Position numbers and translations under genes: made by a program. A DNA stretch of 46,130 bases from Thermoguttaceae bacterium (GTDB taxonomy: Bacteria > Planctomycetota > Planctomycetia > Pirellulales > Thermoguttaceae): NCBI GenBank assembly GCA_017405595.1, contig JAFRAC010000005.1, positions 1 through 46,130 of the forward strand. Reading direction: 5' to 3'. The number at the start of each line of letters is the position of its first letter. Positions within the stretch are counted from its first letter, which is position 1. This document shows positions 8,701 to 23,700 of the stretch, piece after piece. The notes under the pieces are model-generated. The model saw only the letters and a list, made by a program, of their open reading frames with translations. It was not told the DNA's origin and did no database searches.

Positions 8701-11700
8701 GCCGCAACCGGCGAATTTGCCGACGCCAATGTGGGCCTTCACGACGTTGAGGTCACCTACGCGATCACCGGCGCCGACGCCGTGAACTATACTGCGCCCG
8801 CAGCCGAGACGCTCAACGCGGCGATTACCGCGGCCAGCGAAGAATACAGCTTCACCGGCGGGGAAGTCACTTACGACGGTTCGGCGCACGGGTTCATCCT
8901 TTCCGGCACCGAAGAGGGTGACACGGTCCTTTACTCGCTCGACGGCGAGACGTTCGATTTAACTGAATGCCCCGAATACGCCAACGCCGGCGAGTACACG
9001 GTGTATGTGAAAGTCAGCCGTCCGAACTACGAGGACTGGACCGGTTCGGCCGATCTGGCCATCAGCCCGAGACAGCTTACCGCCGGCGGCGCGACGGTCG
9101 TCGACAAGGTCTACGACGGCACGACCGGCGCCGAGGTTGTGTACGATTCGATTTCGGGGATCGTCGAAGGTGACGATGTCGAAGTTGCGGTGGCCGGCAC
9201 TTATGAATCGAGCGATTCCGGCATTTGGAATGTTGACGTCGTTTACACGCTTACCGGCGACGATGCCGGCAATTACACCGCGCCCGAATCGCAGACGATC
9301 CGTGCGGTCATTGCCAACGCCGATATCGATCCCGATTCGATCACGATTACCGGCGGCGAGCTGGTTTACGATGCCCAGTCGCACACCTTTGCCCTGGCCG
9401 GCCTTGAAGAGGGGGACACTGTCCTTTACTCGACCAACGGCCTGACCTTTGACCTGACCGACGCTCCCGAGTACACGAATGCGGGCACCTATACCGTTTA
9501 CGCGAAGGTGAGCCGCGCGAACTATAACGACTGGGTCGGCGCCGCCGATCTGGTCATTTCGCCGGTACAGCTTACCGTGAGCGGCACTGCGGTTGCCGGC
9601 AAGGACTACGACGGCACCGTTGCCGCCGATATCACTCTCGGCGAAGTCTCCGGCATCATCGAAGGGGACGACGTTGCCGTCACGGCATACGGCACGTTCC
9701 CGTCGGCCGAACCCGGCGTCTGGGATGTCGTTGTGAGCTACACCCTTTCGGGCGCCGCCGCTGCCAACTACATTGCGCCGGCATCCGATACGGTTCAGGC
9801 CGAAATCTCGCGTCCGGTGGCGTACTCCCTTGTGGTCGACACCCTCGACGACGTGACTGATCCCTACGACAATGTCAATTCGCTGCGTGAAGCCATTGCT
9901 TACGCCGAAACGTTCGGGGAGCCGGTGACCGTCACCTTTGCCGAAGGCCTTGAAGGGGCGGTTGTCCTGACCGACGGCGCGGTTGTCATCAGTTCCGCCT
10001 CGCACATCACCCTCGACGGCGACGATCGGATCACGGTCAGCGCCGGCGGCGAACACCGCATTTTTGAAACGAGCGGTACCGTCACCATTTCGGGCATGAC
10101 CCTCGAAAACGGCTACGATTCCCGTTACGGCGGTGCGATCTACAACTCCGGCGACCTGACCCTCAACGGCGTAACGATTGCCGGCTCGTATACCGGCGAA
10201 GTGACCGAAGAGGAGAGTTTCGGCAAGGGGGGCGCGATTTACACCGAGCCCGGCACCAGCCTGACCATTACCGATTCGAACTTCATCGGGAACGCCTCGA
10301 AGACCCACGGCGGCGCGATCTTCGTCGAGAAGGGCGTGACCGCCGACATTTCCGGCGCGTATTTCACCGGGAACAGCACCGGCTCGTACGGTTCGGCCAT
10401 TTACATCTGGAACGACGCGGTTGTGAGCGTATCGGACACGCTCTTCTTCAACAACGCGGCGCCGAACGGCACTCTTCGAAACTACGGCGGCCGTTTGGAG
10501 ATGATCAACGTGGTGATTGCCGGGAACGACCAGGGCTTTTCGGCTCAGGCCGGTGCAGTGAACATCGCCACCAACGTGACGATTACGAGCAACACGCGCA
10601 GTGCGGTCCGCGGCCAGACGGACGCGTCGTTCACGTTCTACAACAGCATTCTGATGAGCGACGGCACGGTCTTTGACATGCGTTCCGGCGCGACGGTCGA
10701 CGGCGACAACAACCTTTCGACCGAGGAATTCGGCACGAACTTCATTGCGTACGACGGCGGCGACCTGTTTGCCGAAGACGGCTATTCTCTCTGGGGGAAC
10801 AATCAGGCGATGGGTGCCGGGAACGCGGCGTACAACGACACCGCGCTTGACGCGGTCGGGCGGAACCGGTATTACGGCGGAACGCTCGATTTGGGCGGCG
10901 TCGAGCAGATCTGCTACGCGTACGGCGCCACGGCGGTCTATAACGGCCAGCCTCAGGCGCCGGTGGCCTTCTATGGTCCGGTTGACTGGGCTCAGTATTC
11001 CGAAGACGGCGAAACCTGGAGCAACACACCGATCACGCGTGATGCCGGCACGTACACATTCTGGGTGCGGTGCGGCGCGTATACCGGCGACTATGAAATC
11101 TACCAGGTGACCGGCACGATTCTGCCGCGTCAGCTTGGCGTTTCGGGCAGCGCGGCCGAGGACAAGATTTACGACGGCACCACGGACGCCAAAGTCACGG
11201 TCGGCCGTATAACCGGCGTTGTCGAGGGGGACGACGTTTCGGTGACCGCCACGGGAGTCTTTTCGGATCCGAACGTCGGTTTGCACGACGTTGAGGTCAC
11301 TTACGCCTATTCGGGCGCGGATACCGCGAACTACATTCTTCCCGTATCCGAAACGCTGAACGCTGCGATTCTGGCGGCGCCGAGCGAGGGATACAATTTC
11401 TCCGGCGGCGACATCACCTACGACGGCGGTGCGCACAGTTACACACTTTCCGGCGTTGAAGAGGGAGACACGGTTCTTTACTCTCTCGACGGCGAAACGT
11501 TCGACCTGACCGAGTGCCCCGAATACACCAATGCGGGCACGTATACCGTTTACGTGAAGGTCAGCCGTCCGAACTTTGAAGACTGGACCGGCGAAGCCGA
11601 CCTGGTCATCAATCCGAAACAGCTTACCGTTAATGGCGCGACGGTCGTCGACAAGGTGTACGACGGCACCGATGGCGCGGAAGTGGTTTACGATTCCGTT

Positions 11701-14700
11701 TCGGGGATTGTGGAGGGCGACGACGTTGCCGTATCGGTCAGCGGCGAGTATGCCTCGAGTGACGTCGGAATTTGGGATGTCACCGCAACGTACACCCTTT
11801 CGGGCGACGATGCCGGGAACTACATTGCTCCTGCCGAACAGACGATCCGCGCGCTGATCACCAGCGCCGAAATTGAGGGTGTTGAGCTTGCCGGCGGCAC
11901 CGTCGTTTACGACGCGCAGGCGCACACCTATACCCTTACCGGTCTGGAAGAGGGTGACACGGTCCTTTACTCGACGAACGGGTTCAAGTACGACCTGACC
12001 GAGATGCCGGAGTACACCAACGCGGGCGTTTACACCATTTACGCGAAGGTGATTCGTGCGAACCACGCCGACTGGACGGGAACTGCCGATCTGGAGATCA
12101 CCCCCGCGCCGATTTCGGTCAGCGGCACGACGGTCAGCGACAAGGATTTCGACGGCACGTCTGCGGCCGAGGTCACCGTGGGCGAGATTACCGGAATTGT
12201 GCCGGGCGACGATGTCGAAATGACCGCCACCGGCGAATTTGCCTCGTCTGACGCCGGCACCTGGGATGTGACGGTGACCTACGCCCTTTCGGGAGCCGAC
12301 GCCGCCAACTACACCGTTCCGGAACCCGAGATTCTGAACGCCGAGATTGATCCTGCCTCTTCGACCGAATACTCGTTCAGCGGCGGCAGCCTGGTCTACG
12401 ACGGTCAGGCGCACTCCTTTATCCTTGGCGGTGTTCAGGATGGGGACACAGTTCTTTACTCGCTCGACGGCGAGACGTTTGACCTGACCGAATGCCCCGA
12501 ATACACCAATGCGGGGAGCTACACGGTTTACGTGAAGGTGAGCCGGCCGAACTTCGACGACTGGACCGGCGAAGCGACCCTTGTCATCGCGCAGCGCGAA
12601 ATCACCGTGAGCGGCACGACGGTCGACGACAAGGTCTACGACGGCACGACGGCGGCCTCGATTCATCTGGGAACGGCCAAGGGGATCATCGTCGGCGACG
12701 ACGTGACGGTGACCTACACCGGCGAGTTCGGCAGCGCCAATGCCGGCAATTACGATGTAACGGTCTACTACGGGATTACCGGCGCCGATACGGCGAACTA
12801 CGTGCTTGCGACCGAGTCGGAAACCGACCGTGCTTCGATCGCGAAAGCAACGATCACGGTAACCGGCACGACGGTTGCGGACAAGGTTTACGACAAATCG
12901 GCCGACGCCACTGTTACGCTTGGCGAGATTTACGGCATTGCCGACGGTGACGACGTTGCGGTCGAAGTCTCGGGCGCCTTTGCCGATGCGCAGGCGGGAA
13001 ACAACAAGGCGGTTACCGTGGTGTACACCCTTTCGGGCGCCGATGCCTCGAATTACACCGTTCTTCCCGAATCGCAGACCCTTTCCGCCGATATCGAGAA
13101 GGCGGTGATTACGGTGACCGGCACGACGGTTGCCGACAAGCAGTACGACGGCACCGACAGTGCCCGGATCACCTTGGGCGAGGTGACCGGCAAACTTGCC
13201 GGCGACGATGTTGCGGTCAATTACGCCGGCGCGTTCGCCAGCCCGAACGCCGGCACGTACGATGTGACGGTTACCTACACACTGACCGGCGACACCGCCT
13301 CGAATTACGTCCTTGCCGAAGCGGGTGTGACCGATACCGCGGAGATCATTCCGATTCAGATTACGGTCAACGGCACGACAGTTTCGGAGAAACAGTATGA
13401 CGGCACGGCCGACGCGGCGGTTTCGCTCGGCACGACGGTCGGCATTCTTCCGGGTGACGACGTGACGGTGACGGCAACCGGCATTTTCGACGGAGCGGAA
13501 GTCGGGGAACACACCGTTGAGGTGACCTACACCATTACCGGCGAGCAGGCGCAGAATTACTATGCCCCGATCAGCGAGACGTTCAATTCCGCCATCAATC
13601 CCCTTCCGGGAACCGGCTACGCCTTTACCGGCGGCAGCGTTATTTACGACGGCAGCGCGCACACCTTCACCCTGACCGGAATCGGCGAAGGCGACACCGT
13701 CCTCTACTCGCTCGACGGCCAGTCGTATCTCCTGACCGAAAAGCCCGAATACACGGACGCCGGCACCTACACGGTTTATGTGCGTGTCAGCAATCCGAAC
13801 CAGACCGACTGGTTCGGCGAAGCGACCCTCGCGATCGCCCCGCGCGAAATTACCGTTTCCGGCACGACGGTCGACAGCAAAGTCTACGACGCGACCAATG
13901 CCGCCTCGATTCACCTGGGAACCACCAAGGGAATCCTCGGCGACGACGATGTCACCGTCGAGTACACCGGAGTTTTCGGCAGCGCGAATATCGGCGACTA
14001 CGAAGTGACCGTGAATTACGCCCTTTCGGGGGCCGACACGGCGAACTATGTCCTTGTGACCGAATCCTCGCTTCATGACGCGTCGATCACTCCGCGCACG
14101 ATTGCCGTTGCCGGCACCACGGTTGCCGACAAGGTCTACGACCGCACGACGGGCGCCGAAATCACCCTGGGTACCGTCCTCGGCGTGATCGACGGCGATT
14201 CGGTGACCGTTACCGCTTCCGGCGCATTTTCGGACGCCAGTGCCGGCACGTATACCGTTGACATTGAATACGCCCTTTCGGGCGCTTCGGCGGGGAACTA
14301 TGTTCTCGCTTCCGATACCGCGTCTGTGCGCGCGTCGATTACTCCGATCCAGCTAACGGTTATCAATACAAGAGCGCAGGATAAAGTCTACGACGGCACC
14401 ACCGACGCAACCGTTCTGCTCGGCACTGTTGTCGGCATCCTTTCCGGCGACGAAGTCATCGTGACGCCGGCCGGCGCGTTTGCCGATTCGAGTATAGGCG
14501 TTCATGACGTGTATGTGACTTACACAATCTCCGGCACACAGGCAGGCAATTACACCGCGCCCGAAAACGAAACTCTTCAGGCGGCAATCACCGCTGCTCC
14601 GGCCGGCGAAATCACCTTTGCCGGCGGCACTTACACTTACGACGGCACCGCACGCACCTATACCCTGACCGGTGTCGAATCGACAGATACCGTCCGCTTC

Positions 14701-17700
14701 TCCCTCGACGGCGAAACCTACGATATTGCCGAACTTCCCTCCTATACCGATGCGGGCACCTACAAACTCTACGCCAAAGTTTCCCGTGACGGCCGCGACG
14801 ACTGGTACGGCGAAGCGACTCTCACGATCGGCCAGCGCCTGATCACGATCACCGGCACCACGGCTGACGGCAAGGTCTACGACGGAACCGGCGCCGCTTC
14901 GATTCACCTGGGAACGACCATCGGCATTCTCGACGGCGACGAAATTCTGATCAACACCACCGGTACGTTTGCGAACTATAACGCCGGGGTGCGCGATGTT
15001 ACGGTGCAGTACGCGATCGGCGGTCCCGACGCGGCGAACTACGCCCTTGCCAGCGCGAGCGAAACCCTTTCGGCCGAAATTACGCCCCGTACGATTACTG
15101 TGACCGGTGCGGCCGCGGCCGACAAAGTCTATGACGGCAACACAAATGCCGAAATCACGCTCGGTACCGTCTTCGGCCCGATCGACGGCGAAGACGTGAC
15201 TGTGACCGCGACCGGCGTGTTCGGGAGCAAAGATGCCGGTATTCAGGACGTCCAGATCAATTACGCCCTCGCCGGCCCGGCTTCCGGGAATTACGTTCTG
15301 GCTAACGACTCGGCGACCGCCCGCGCGGCGATCACTCCGCTGCAGCTGACGATTCGCGGCACCACGGCCGCCGATAAGGTTTACGACGGCAGCACCGACG
15401 CGGTCATTTCGCTCGGTACGACAGCCGGCGTGATCTCCGGCGACGATGTTCTGGTCGTTGCGTCCGGCCAGTTTGCCGATGCGGCTGTCGGGGAAGATAA
15501 GGACGTGACGGTGACCTACACCCTTTCCGGCGATCAGGCGGGGAACTATTTCGCTCCGGCTGCCGAAACGGTTCAGGCGAGCATCACGGCTTCCCCGAGC
15601 GAAGAGTTTACGTTTACCGGCGGCAGCGTGATTTACGACGGCCAGGAACATACCTTTACCCTGACCGGCACGCAGGAAGGCGATACCGTTGTTTACACGT
15701 ACGACGGCCAGACCTACGCCGAAATGCCGGCGTTTACCGACGCGGGAACCTACACCGTTTCGGTGACGGTCAGCCGCGCCAATTACGACGACTGGACGGG
15801 TGAGGCGACTCTCGACATTGCCAAACGCCAGGTGACGGTTACCGGTACGGCGGCTGGCGGCAAAATTTATGACGGTACGACCGACGCCGATATCGTTCTG
15901 GGAACGGTCTACGGACTGGTTGCCGGCGACGATGTCGCGTTCGATTATGACGGCGCGTTTGCGGAAAAGGACGCCGGCCTCCGGACGGTGACGGTTAACT
16001 ACGGTCTGACCGGCACCGATGCGGTTAACTACGAACTCGCTGCGGATTCGGAAACCCTCGAGGCCGAAATTGAGGCCAAGACGATTATGGTTTCCGGTAC
16101 CACGGTTGCCGACAAGGTGTACGACGGCAATACAAACGCCGAAATCACGCTTGGCGACGTTTACGGCGTGATCGACGGCGACGATCTGACGGTGACCGCC
16201 GACGGTGCGTTCAGCGGCAAAGACGCTGCCCTTTACGATGTTGATATCACCTACGCTCTGACCGGCGGCGATGCGGGCAACTATGTCCTCGTTTCCGGCA
16301 CGGCGAGCGATCAGGCGGCGATCACTCCGCTTCAGCTGACGATTACCGAAAACACCACGACAGCGGACAACAAAGAGTATGACGGCAATACTAATGCGGT
16401 CGTTCATGCCGGGACGGTTGTCGGCATTGTCAGCGGCGACGATGTTACCGTGACGGCTTCCGGCGCTTTTGAAAGTGCCGAAGCCGGCGAACATATTGTT
16501 GATGTGACCTATGCCCTTTCGGGCGCGCAGGCGGGGAATTATATCGCCCCGGCCGCCGACCAGGTCAACGCAGCGATTACCGCCGCGCCGAGCGGGGAAT
16601 TTTCACTGGCGGGCGGCAGCGTGATTTACGACGGCCAGCAGCACACCTTTACTCTGACCGGCACGCAGGAAGGGGATACCGTTGTTTACACCTACGACGG
16701 CCAGACCTACGCCGAAATGCCGGCGTTTACCGATGCGGGCACCTACACCGTTTCGGTGACGGTCAGCCGCGCCAATCACGATGACTGGACCGGCGAGGCG
16801 ACTCTCGATATCGCCCAGCGCAAGGTGACGGTCAGCGGCACGACGGTTGACGACAAGGTTTACGACGGCACGACCGACGCCTCGATTCACCTCGGCACGG
16901 TCCGCGGTCTTCTGGACGGCGAAGAGGTCGAGGTCCTCGCGACCGGTGCGTTCGGCAGTGCCAATGCCGGCGATTATACCGTGACGGTCAGTTACGAGCT
17001 GGCCGGCGCCGCCGACGTTCTGGCGAACTACGAACTGGTTACCGAATCGGACACCGACGAAGCGTCGATCACCGCGCGCACGGTCACTGTGGTCGGCACA
17101 ACAGTGGCCGACAAGGTGTACGACGGCAACACAAATGCCGAAATTACGCTCGGCACGGTTTACGGGATTGTCGACGGCGACGATGCCAGCGTGACCGCCA
17201 GCGGCGAGTTCGGCGAAAAGAACGTCGGACTCTACGATGTTGCGATCACCTACGCTCTGACCGGCACGGCGGCAGGGAACTACACACTCGCTTCCGGCAC
17301 GGCAAGCGACCAGGCGGCGATCACTCCGCTCCAGCTTGAGATTAGCGGCACCGCCGCCGCCGATAAAGTGTACGACGGCACGACCGGCGCGGTCATCTCG
17401 CTCGGTACGGTGGCGGGTGTGGTTATCGGCGACGATGTGACCGTCATCGCCAGCGGCGCGTTTGCCGATGCGAATACCGGCGAAGATAAGGACGTTGCGG
17501 TGACCTACACCCTTTCCGGCGACCAGGCGGGGAACTACTTCGCCCCGGCCGGCGAGACGGTTCAGGCGAGCATCACCTCCGCGGCGCTCGATATCACCTT
17601 CACCGGCGGCGACTACGTCTACGACGGCCAGGAGCACACGTTCACCCTGACCGGAACCGAAGATGGGGACACAGTCCTCTTCACCGGCGACACCTTCTCG

Positions 17701-20700
17701 TTCAGTGATCCTCCGGCGTTCACCGATGCCGGAACCTATACGGTAACCGCAGTGGTCTACCGCGCGAACTATGAAATCTGGACGGGCGAAGCGACACTCA
17801 ATATCACGCCGCGCCGGGTCACGATTGTCGGCACGACGGTTGACGACAAGGTCTACGACGGCACGTCCGACGCTTCGATTCATCTCGGCACGGTCCGCGG
17901 CCTTCTCGACGGCGAAGAGGTCACGGTCAGCTACACCGGTGTGTTCGGCGGCAGCGGCATCGGCGATTATACCGTGACGGTCAGTTACGCTCTTGACGGC
18001 GCCGACGACGTGATCGCGAACTACGAACTGGTTACCGAATCGGATACCGACGAAGCCTCGATTACCGCACGCACGATTACTGTGGTCGGCACGACGGTTG
18101 CCGACAAGATCTATGACGGCGACACAAAAGCTGAAATCACGCTCGGTACGGTTTACGGAATTGTCGACGGCGATGATGTTGGCGTGACCGCCAGCGGCGC
18201 GTTCGGCGAAAAGAACGTCGGACTCTACGATGTTGCCGTTACCTACGCCCTCTCCGGCACCTCGGCGGGGAACTACGTCCTCGACCCGGCCGCCGCGAGC
18301 GACCAGGCGGCGATCACCCCGATTCAGCTCACCGTCACCGGTACCTCTGCCGCCGATAAAGTCTATGACGGCACGACCGATGCGGTTGTCTCCCTTGGCA
18401 CGGTGGTCGGAATCCTTTCCGGCGACGAAGTGGTCGTTACCCCGACCGGCGTCTTCGAAAGTGCGAGTGTCGGCGAACAGGTTGTCGATATCACCTACGC
18501 CCTTTCCGGCGCGCAGGCGGGGAACTATGTTGCTCCGGCCGCCGACCAGGTCAACGCCACGATTTCCGCCGCACCGAGTGAGGAATTTTCACTGGCGGGC
18601 GGCAATGTGATTTACGATGGCCAGCAGCACACGTTCACCCTGACCGGCACACAGGAAGGCGATACTGTTGTTTATACATATGACGGCCAGACCTACGCCG
18701 AAATGCCGGCGTTTACCGATGCGGGCACCTACACCGTTTCGGTGACGGTCAGCCGCGCCAATCACGCCGACTGGACCGGCGAGGCGACCCTCGTCATTGC
18801 CAAGCGCCAGGTGACGGTCACCGGCGCGAAGGTTGACGACAAAGTCTATGACGGTACGACCGACGCTTCGATTCACCTCGGCACGGTCCGCGGCCTTCTG
18901 GACGGCGAAGAGGTCACGGTCAATTACACCGGCGCGTTCAGCAGCGCCAATGCCGGCGATTATACCGTGACGGTCAGTTACGAACTGGCCGGCGCCGCCG
19001 ACGTTCTGGCGAACTACGAGCTGGCGACCGAAACTTCGACCGATGAAGCCTCGATCACGAAAGCTCAGATCACGGTGGTCGGCACCACGGCCGCCGATAA
19101 GATTTACGACGGCAATACCGATGCCGAAATTACCCTCGGCGATGTCTACGGTGTTGTCAGCGGCGACACCGTGACGGTTACCGCGACCGGCGCGTTCGAA
19201 ACCGCCGCCGCCGGAACCGGCAAGAATGTCACGGTCGAGTACTCTCTTGATACGGCCTCGGCTCAGAATTACGACATTGTTCCGGAAACGCAGACGCTCA
19301 AAGCGACGATCTCGAAGAAGACGATCAGCGTCACCGGCGCTGCGGCTTCCAACAAAGAATATGACGGCACAACCGACGCCGATGTTACCGGCTACACGCT
19401 CTCCGGCGTTGTCGGAACCGATGATGTTGACGCTGACGTTTTCGCCTCGTTTGCTGACAAGAATGCAGGCGCCGACAAAGCCGTTACCGCGGTCTATACC
19501 CTGACCGGCGACGATGCCGACAACTACGAACTTGACACCGATACCCAGACGCTCACCGCCTCGATTTCGAAACTGAAGGTTTCGGTCAGCGGTACGGCGG
19601 TTTCCGGCAAGACCTACGACGGCACGACCGATGCCGAAGTGACCGGTTACACACTCGGCGGCGCTGTGGATGGCGACGATGTTACCGTCACCGCGTCCGG
19701 CGCGTTCGCCGATGCCGATGCCGGCGACGACAAGGCTGTGACGGTGGACTACACCCTTGAAGGGGCGGATGCCGGCAACTACGAACTTGATCCGTCGAGC
19801 GAAGAGTTTACCGCCGACATTGCCAAGCGCGTGATCACGGTGACCGGCTCCTCCGTGGCCGACAAGGTCTACGACGCGACGACCCGTGCCGACATCACCC
19901 TCGGCGAACTCGACGGGAAAGTCGAAGGGGACGATGTCAATGTCACCGTCACCGGCGCGTTTGCCGACAAGAACGCCGAAGAAGATAAAGAAGTTGTTCT
20001 CTCCTACGCCCTTTCCGGCGCGGCAGCGGAGAACTATGAGCTGGCCGCCGACAGCGAAACCGTTACCGCGACGATCAGCAAAGCGCAGATCATCATCGAA
20101 GGGACCTGGGTCGCCAACAAGGATTACGATGGCACCACCGATGTTGACATTCACCTCGGCACGGTCCGCGGTATCGTCAACGAGCGGGAAGATGTTACGG
20201 TTCTTTACGACGGCGAGTACAGCGAAAAGAACGTCGGTACGCGCACCGTCGAAGTCACCTACTCCCTGACCGGCGAAGACGCCCCGAACTACGAGCTGGT
20301 TACGACCTCCTCGACCGCCGAAGGGACCATCGAAGCGGCGGTCATTCAGGTTATCGGCACCACGGTCGCCGACAAGGTCTATGACGGCAACACCAGCGCC
20401 GAGATCACCCTCGGCGCGGTCCTCGGTATTGCGGACGGCGACGATGTCACCGTCAACTTTGCCGGCGCGTTCAGCGGCAAAGATGTCGCCGATTACGACG
20501 TGACCGTCGACTACTTCCTCTCCGGCGCCGATGCGGCCAACTACGTCCTCGAGGCGGACAGCGCGACCGACGAAGCGTCGATCACCCCGCTGCAGCTCAC
20601 CGTCAGCGGCGTTTCCGCCGCCGACAAGATCTACGACGGCACGACCGACGCGGATGTCCTCTTCGGAACCGTGACAGGGATCGTTGCCGGCGACGACGTG

Positions 20701-23700
20701 ACCGTTACCGCGACGGGCCAGTTCGCCAGCGCCAATGTCGGCACCTGGGATGTCGATGTGACCTACGCCCTTTCGGGCGCACAGGCGGGGAACTACTACG
20801 CCCCGGCCGCCGACACGGTCAGCGCGACGATCACCAGCGCTTCCGCCGACTATTCGTTTGCCGGCGGTACGGTGACCTACGACGGCGCGGCGCACGAATT
20901 CACCCTGACCGGCACCGAACCGGCCGACACGATCGTTTACACATACGACGGCCAGACCTACACAACTCTTCCGCAGTTTATCAACGCGGGCACCTACGAT
21001 GTTTCGGTGACGGTTTCCCGTCCGAACGCCGCCGACTGGACCGGCAGCGCCACGCTCATCATCAATCCGCGGCAGATCTCCGTTACCGGCACGACGGTCG
21101 CGGATAAAACGTACGACGGCACGACCGACGCCGAGATCACGCTCGGTGAGGTCAGCGGAATTGTTCCCGCCGATCTGGCGGCGGTTTCCGTCACGGCCGA
21201 CGGCGCGTTCGGCGATTCGGCGGTCGGCAGCTACAATGTCGAAGTCACCTATACCGTTTCGGGCGACGTCAACGGCAATTACATTGCCCCGGCAAGCGAC
21301 ACGATCCGCGCGCTGATTACCGCCGCCGACCAGACCGGTCTTTCGTTCACCGGCGACGAAGTCGTTTACGACGCCCAGGCACACACGATCGAAGTCAGCG
21401 GCGCCGACGGCGCGACGGTTCTCTACTCGCTCGACGCCGAGACCTATTCCGAAACCTTCCCGACGCTCGTTAACGTCGGTACCTACAAAGTCTACGCCAA
21501 GGTTCAGCGCGAGAACTACAACGACTGGACCGGGAGCGCCACGCTCACCATCACGCCTGCCGAACTGACGGTCAGCTCCGTCAACGTCGAGACGAAGACC
21601 TACGACGGCACAACCGACGCGAATATCCTGTCCTATGAGGTGACCGGCTTTGCCAGCACCGAAGACGAGGATAACATCGACGTCGATGTTACCGGCGAAT
21701 TCGCCGCCGCCGATGCCGGAACCCAGGCCGTGAACTTGACCTACACGATTTCCGGGACTGGTGCCGGGAACTATACCGTTTCGCTCGATCCGGCGACCGG
21801 CGTTATCAGCAAACGCGCGCTGACGCTCAATTTCACTGCCAGCGACAAGGTTTACGACAGCACCACGGCCGCCGACGCCGCCTTCGCCGGGTTCACCGGT
21901 CTGGTTGCCGGCGACGATGTCACCGTCTCGATCACGGTCGGTTCGGCATTCGAAAGCGCCAACGCGGGCGAGCACGCCGTTGACGTGCAGTACGTCATCT
22001 ACGGCGATGACCTGCCCAACTACGATTACAGTGCGGCGGAGACCACCGCCAACATCACCCCGCGTCCGATTACGGTCAGCGGCACGACGGTCGAAAACAA
22101 GATTTATGACGGCGATACCGATGCGACGGTCAATCTCGGCACGGTTAGCGGCATCCTCAACAACGAGGTCACCGTGACCGCCGACGGCGTCTTTGCCGAC
22201 GCCAATGTCGGTCTCTGGGATGTGGCGGTTACTTACACCCTCACCGGGAACGAGAACGGGAACTACATTACCCCCACGGGCGAGACGATCCGCGCGCTGA
22301 TCACTCCTGCGACGTTCACCGTCGATTTCGAAGACGCCGAGTTCACCTACAACGGTACCGGCCGTTCGGTTACCGTCGATGACGCCGATCTCGAAGACGG
22401 CGACGCTGTCCTCTACTCGGTTGACGCCGAGACCTACTCGGCCGAGCTTCCGGAATTCGTCAACGCGGGAACCTACAAGGTCTACGCGAAGGTTCAGCGC
22501 GCGAATTACGCTGACTGGACCGGCAGCGCGACTCTTACCATCAATCCGCTCCAGCTCGAAATCTCCGGCACCGCGGTCGCGAGCAAGGCCTATGACGGCA
22601 CGACCGCCGCGACGGTTACCGCCGGCGAACTCACCAACCTGGTCAGCGGCGACGATGTCACCGTCACCGCCAGCGGCGAGTTCCCCACGGCCGAAGTCGG
22701 TACCTGGGCCGTTCCGGTTACCTACGCCATCTCCGGCGACCAGGCGGGGAATTATCTCGCTCCGGTCAGCGAATCGGTGAACGGCGAGATCTATGCCGCG
22801 GCCGGCGACTACTCCTTCGCCGGCGGCAGCATTGTCTACGACGGCGCGCAGCACGGGTTCCTCCTGGGCGGCGTTCAGGATGGCGACACGATTACCTACA
22901 CTTATGACGGTCAGACCTCCACCGCAATGCCGACGTTCAGGAATGTCGGCACGTATGAAGTTTCCGTGACCGTTCAGCGGGCCGGTTACGAAGACTGGAC
23001 CGGCAGCGCCGAGCTCGAAATCACCCCGCGCCAGATCACCGTCAGCGGCAGCACGGTTGACAACAAGGTCTACGATGCGACGACAGCCGCCGTGATTCAT
23101 CTCGGCACGGTCAGCGGCGTTGTTGCCGGCGACGATGTCGCCGTTACCGCCTCCGGCGAGTTCGAAGATTCCGCGGTCGGCGACTACGTCGTGACGGTCA
23201 ATTACGCGCTTTCCGGCGACGCCGACACGCTCGCCAACTACACTCTGGCGACCGAATCTTCAACCGACGCGGCCTCCATTACCAGGAAGACGATTACCGT
23301 CACCGGCACGAAGGTCGACGACCGTTACTACGACGGCACTCGCGACGCACAGCTTTCCGGCTATACGCTCAGCGGCGTGGCCGGAACCGACACGGTCACC
23401 GTGACCGCGACCGGCCTGTTTGATACTGCGAGCGCCGGCCTGAACAAAGACGTTGAAGTCACCTATGAACTCGACGACGCTTCGAAGGCGAACTACGAGC
23501 TTGAATTCACAACCCAGACCCTCAGCGGCACGATCCTGAAAAAGGAAATTTCCGTCGCGAGCGTCGATGTGAAAGACAAGGTTTACGATATGACCACCGA
23601 CGCCGAGATCGTTCTCGGCGATCTGGTCGGCAAGGTGACGGGCGACGATGTTGCGATTACCGCCAGCGGCGCGTTCGCCAGCCCGAACGTCGGTGTCTAT

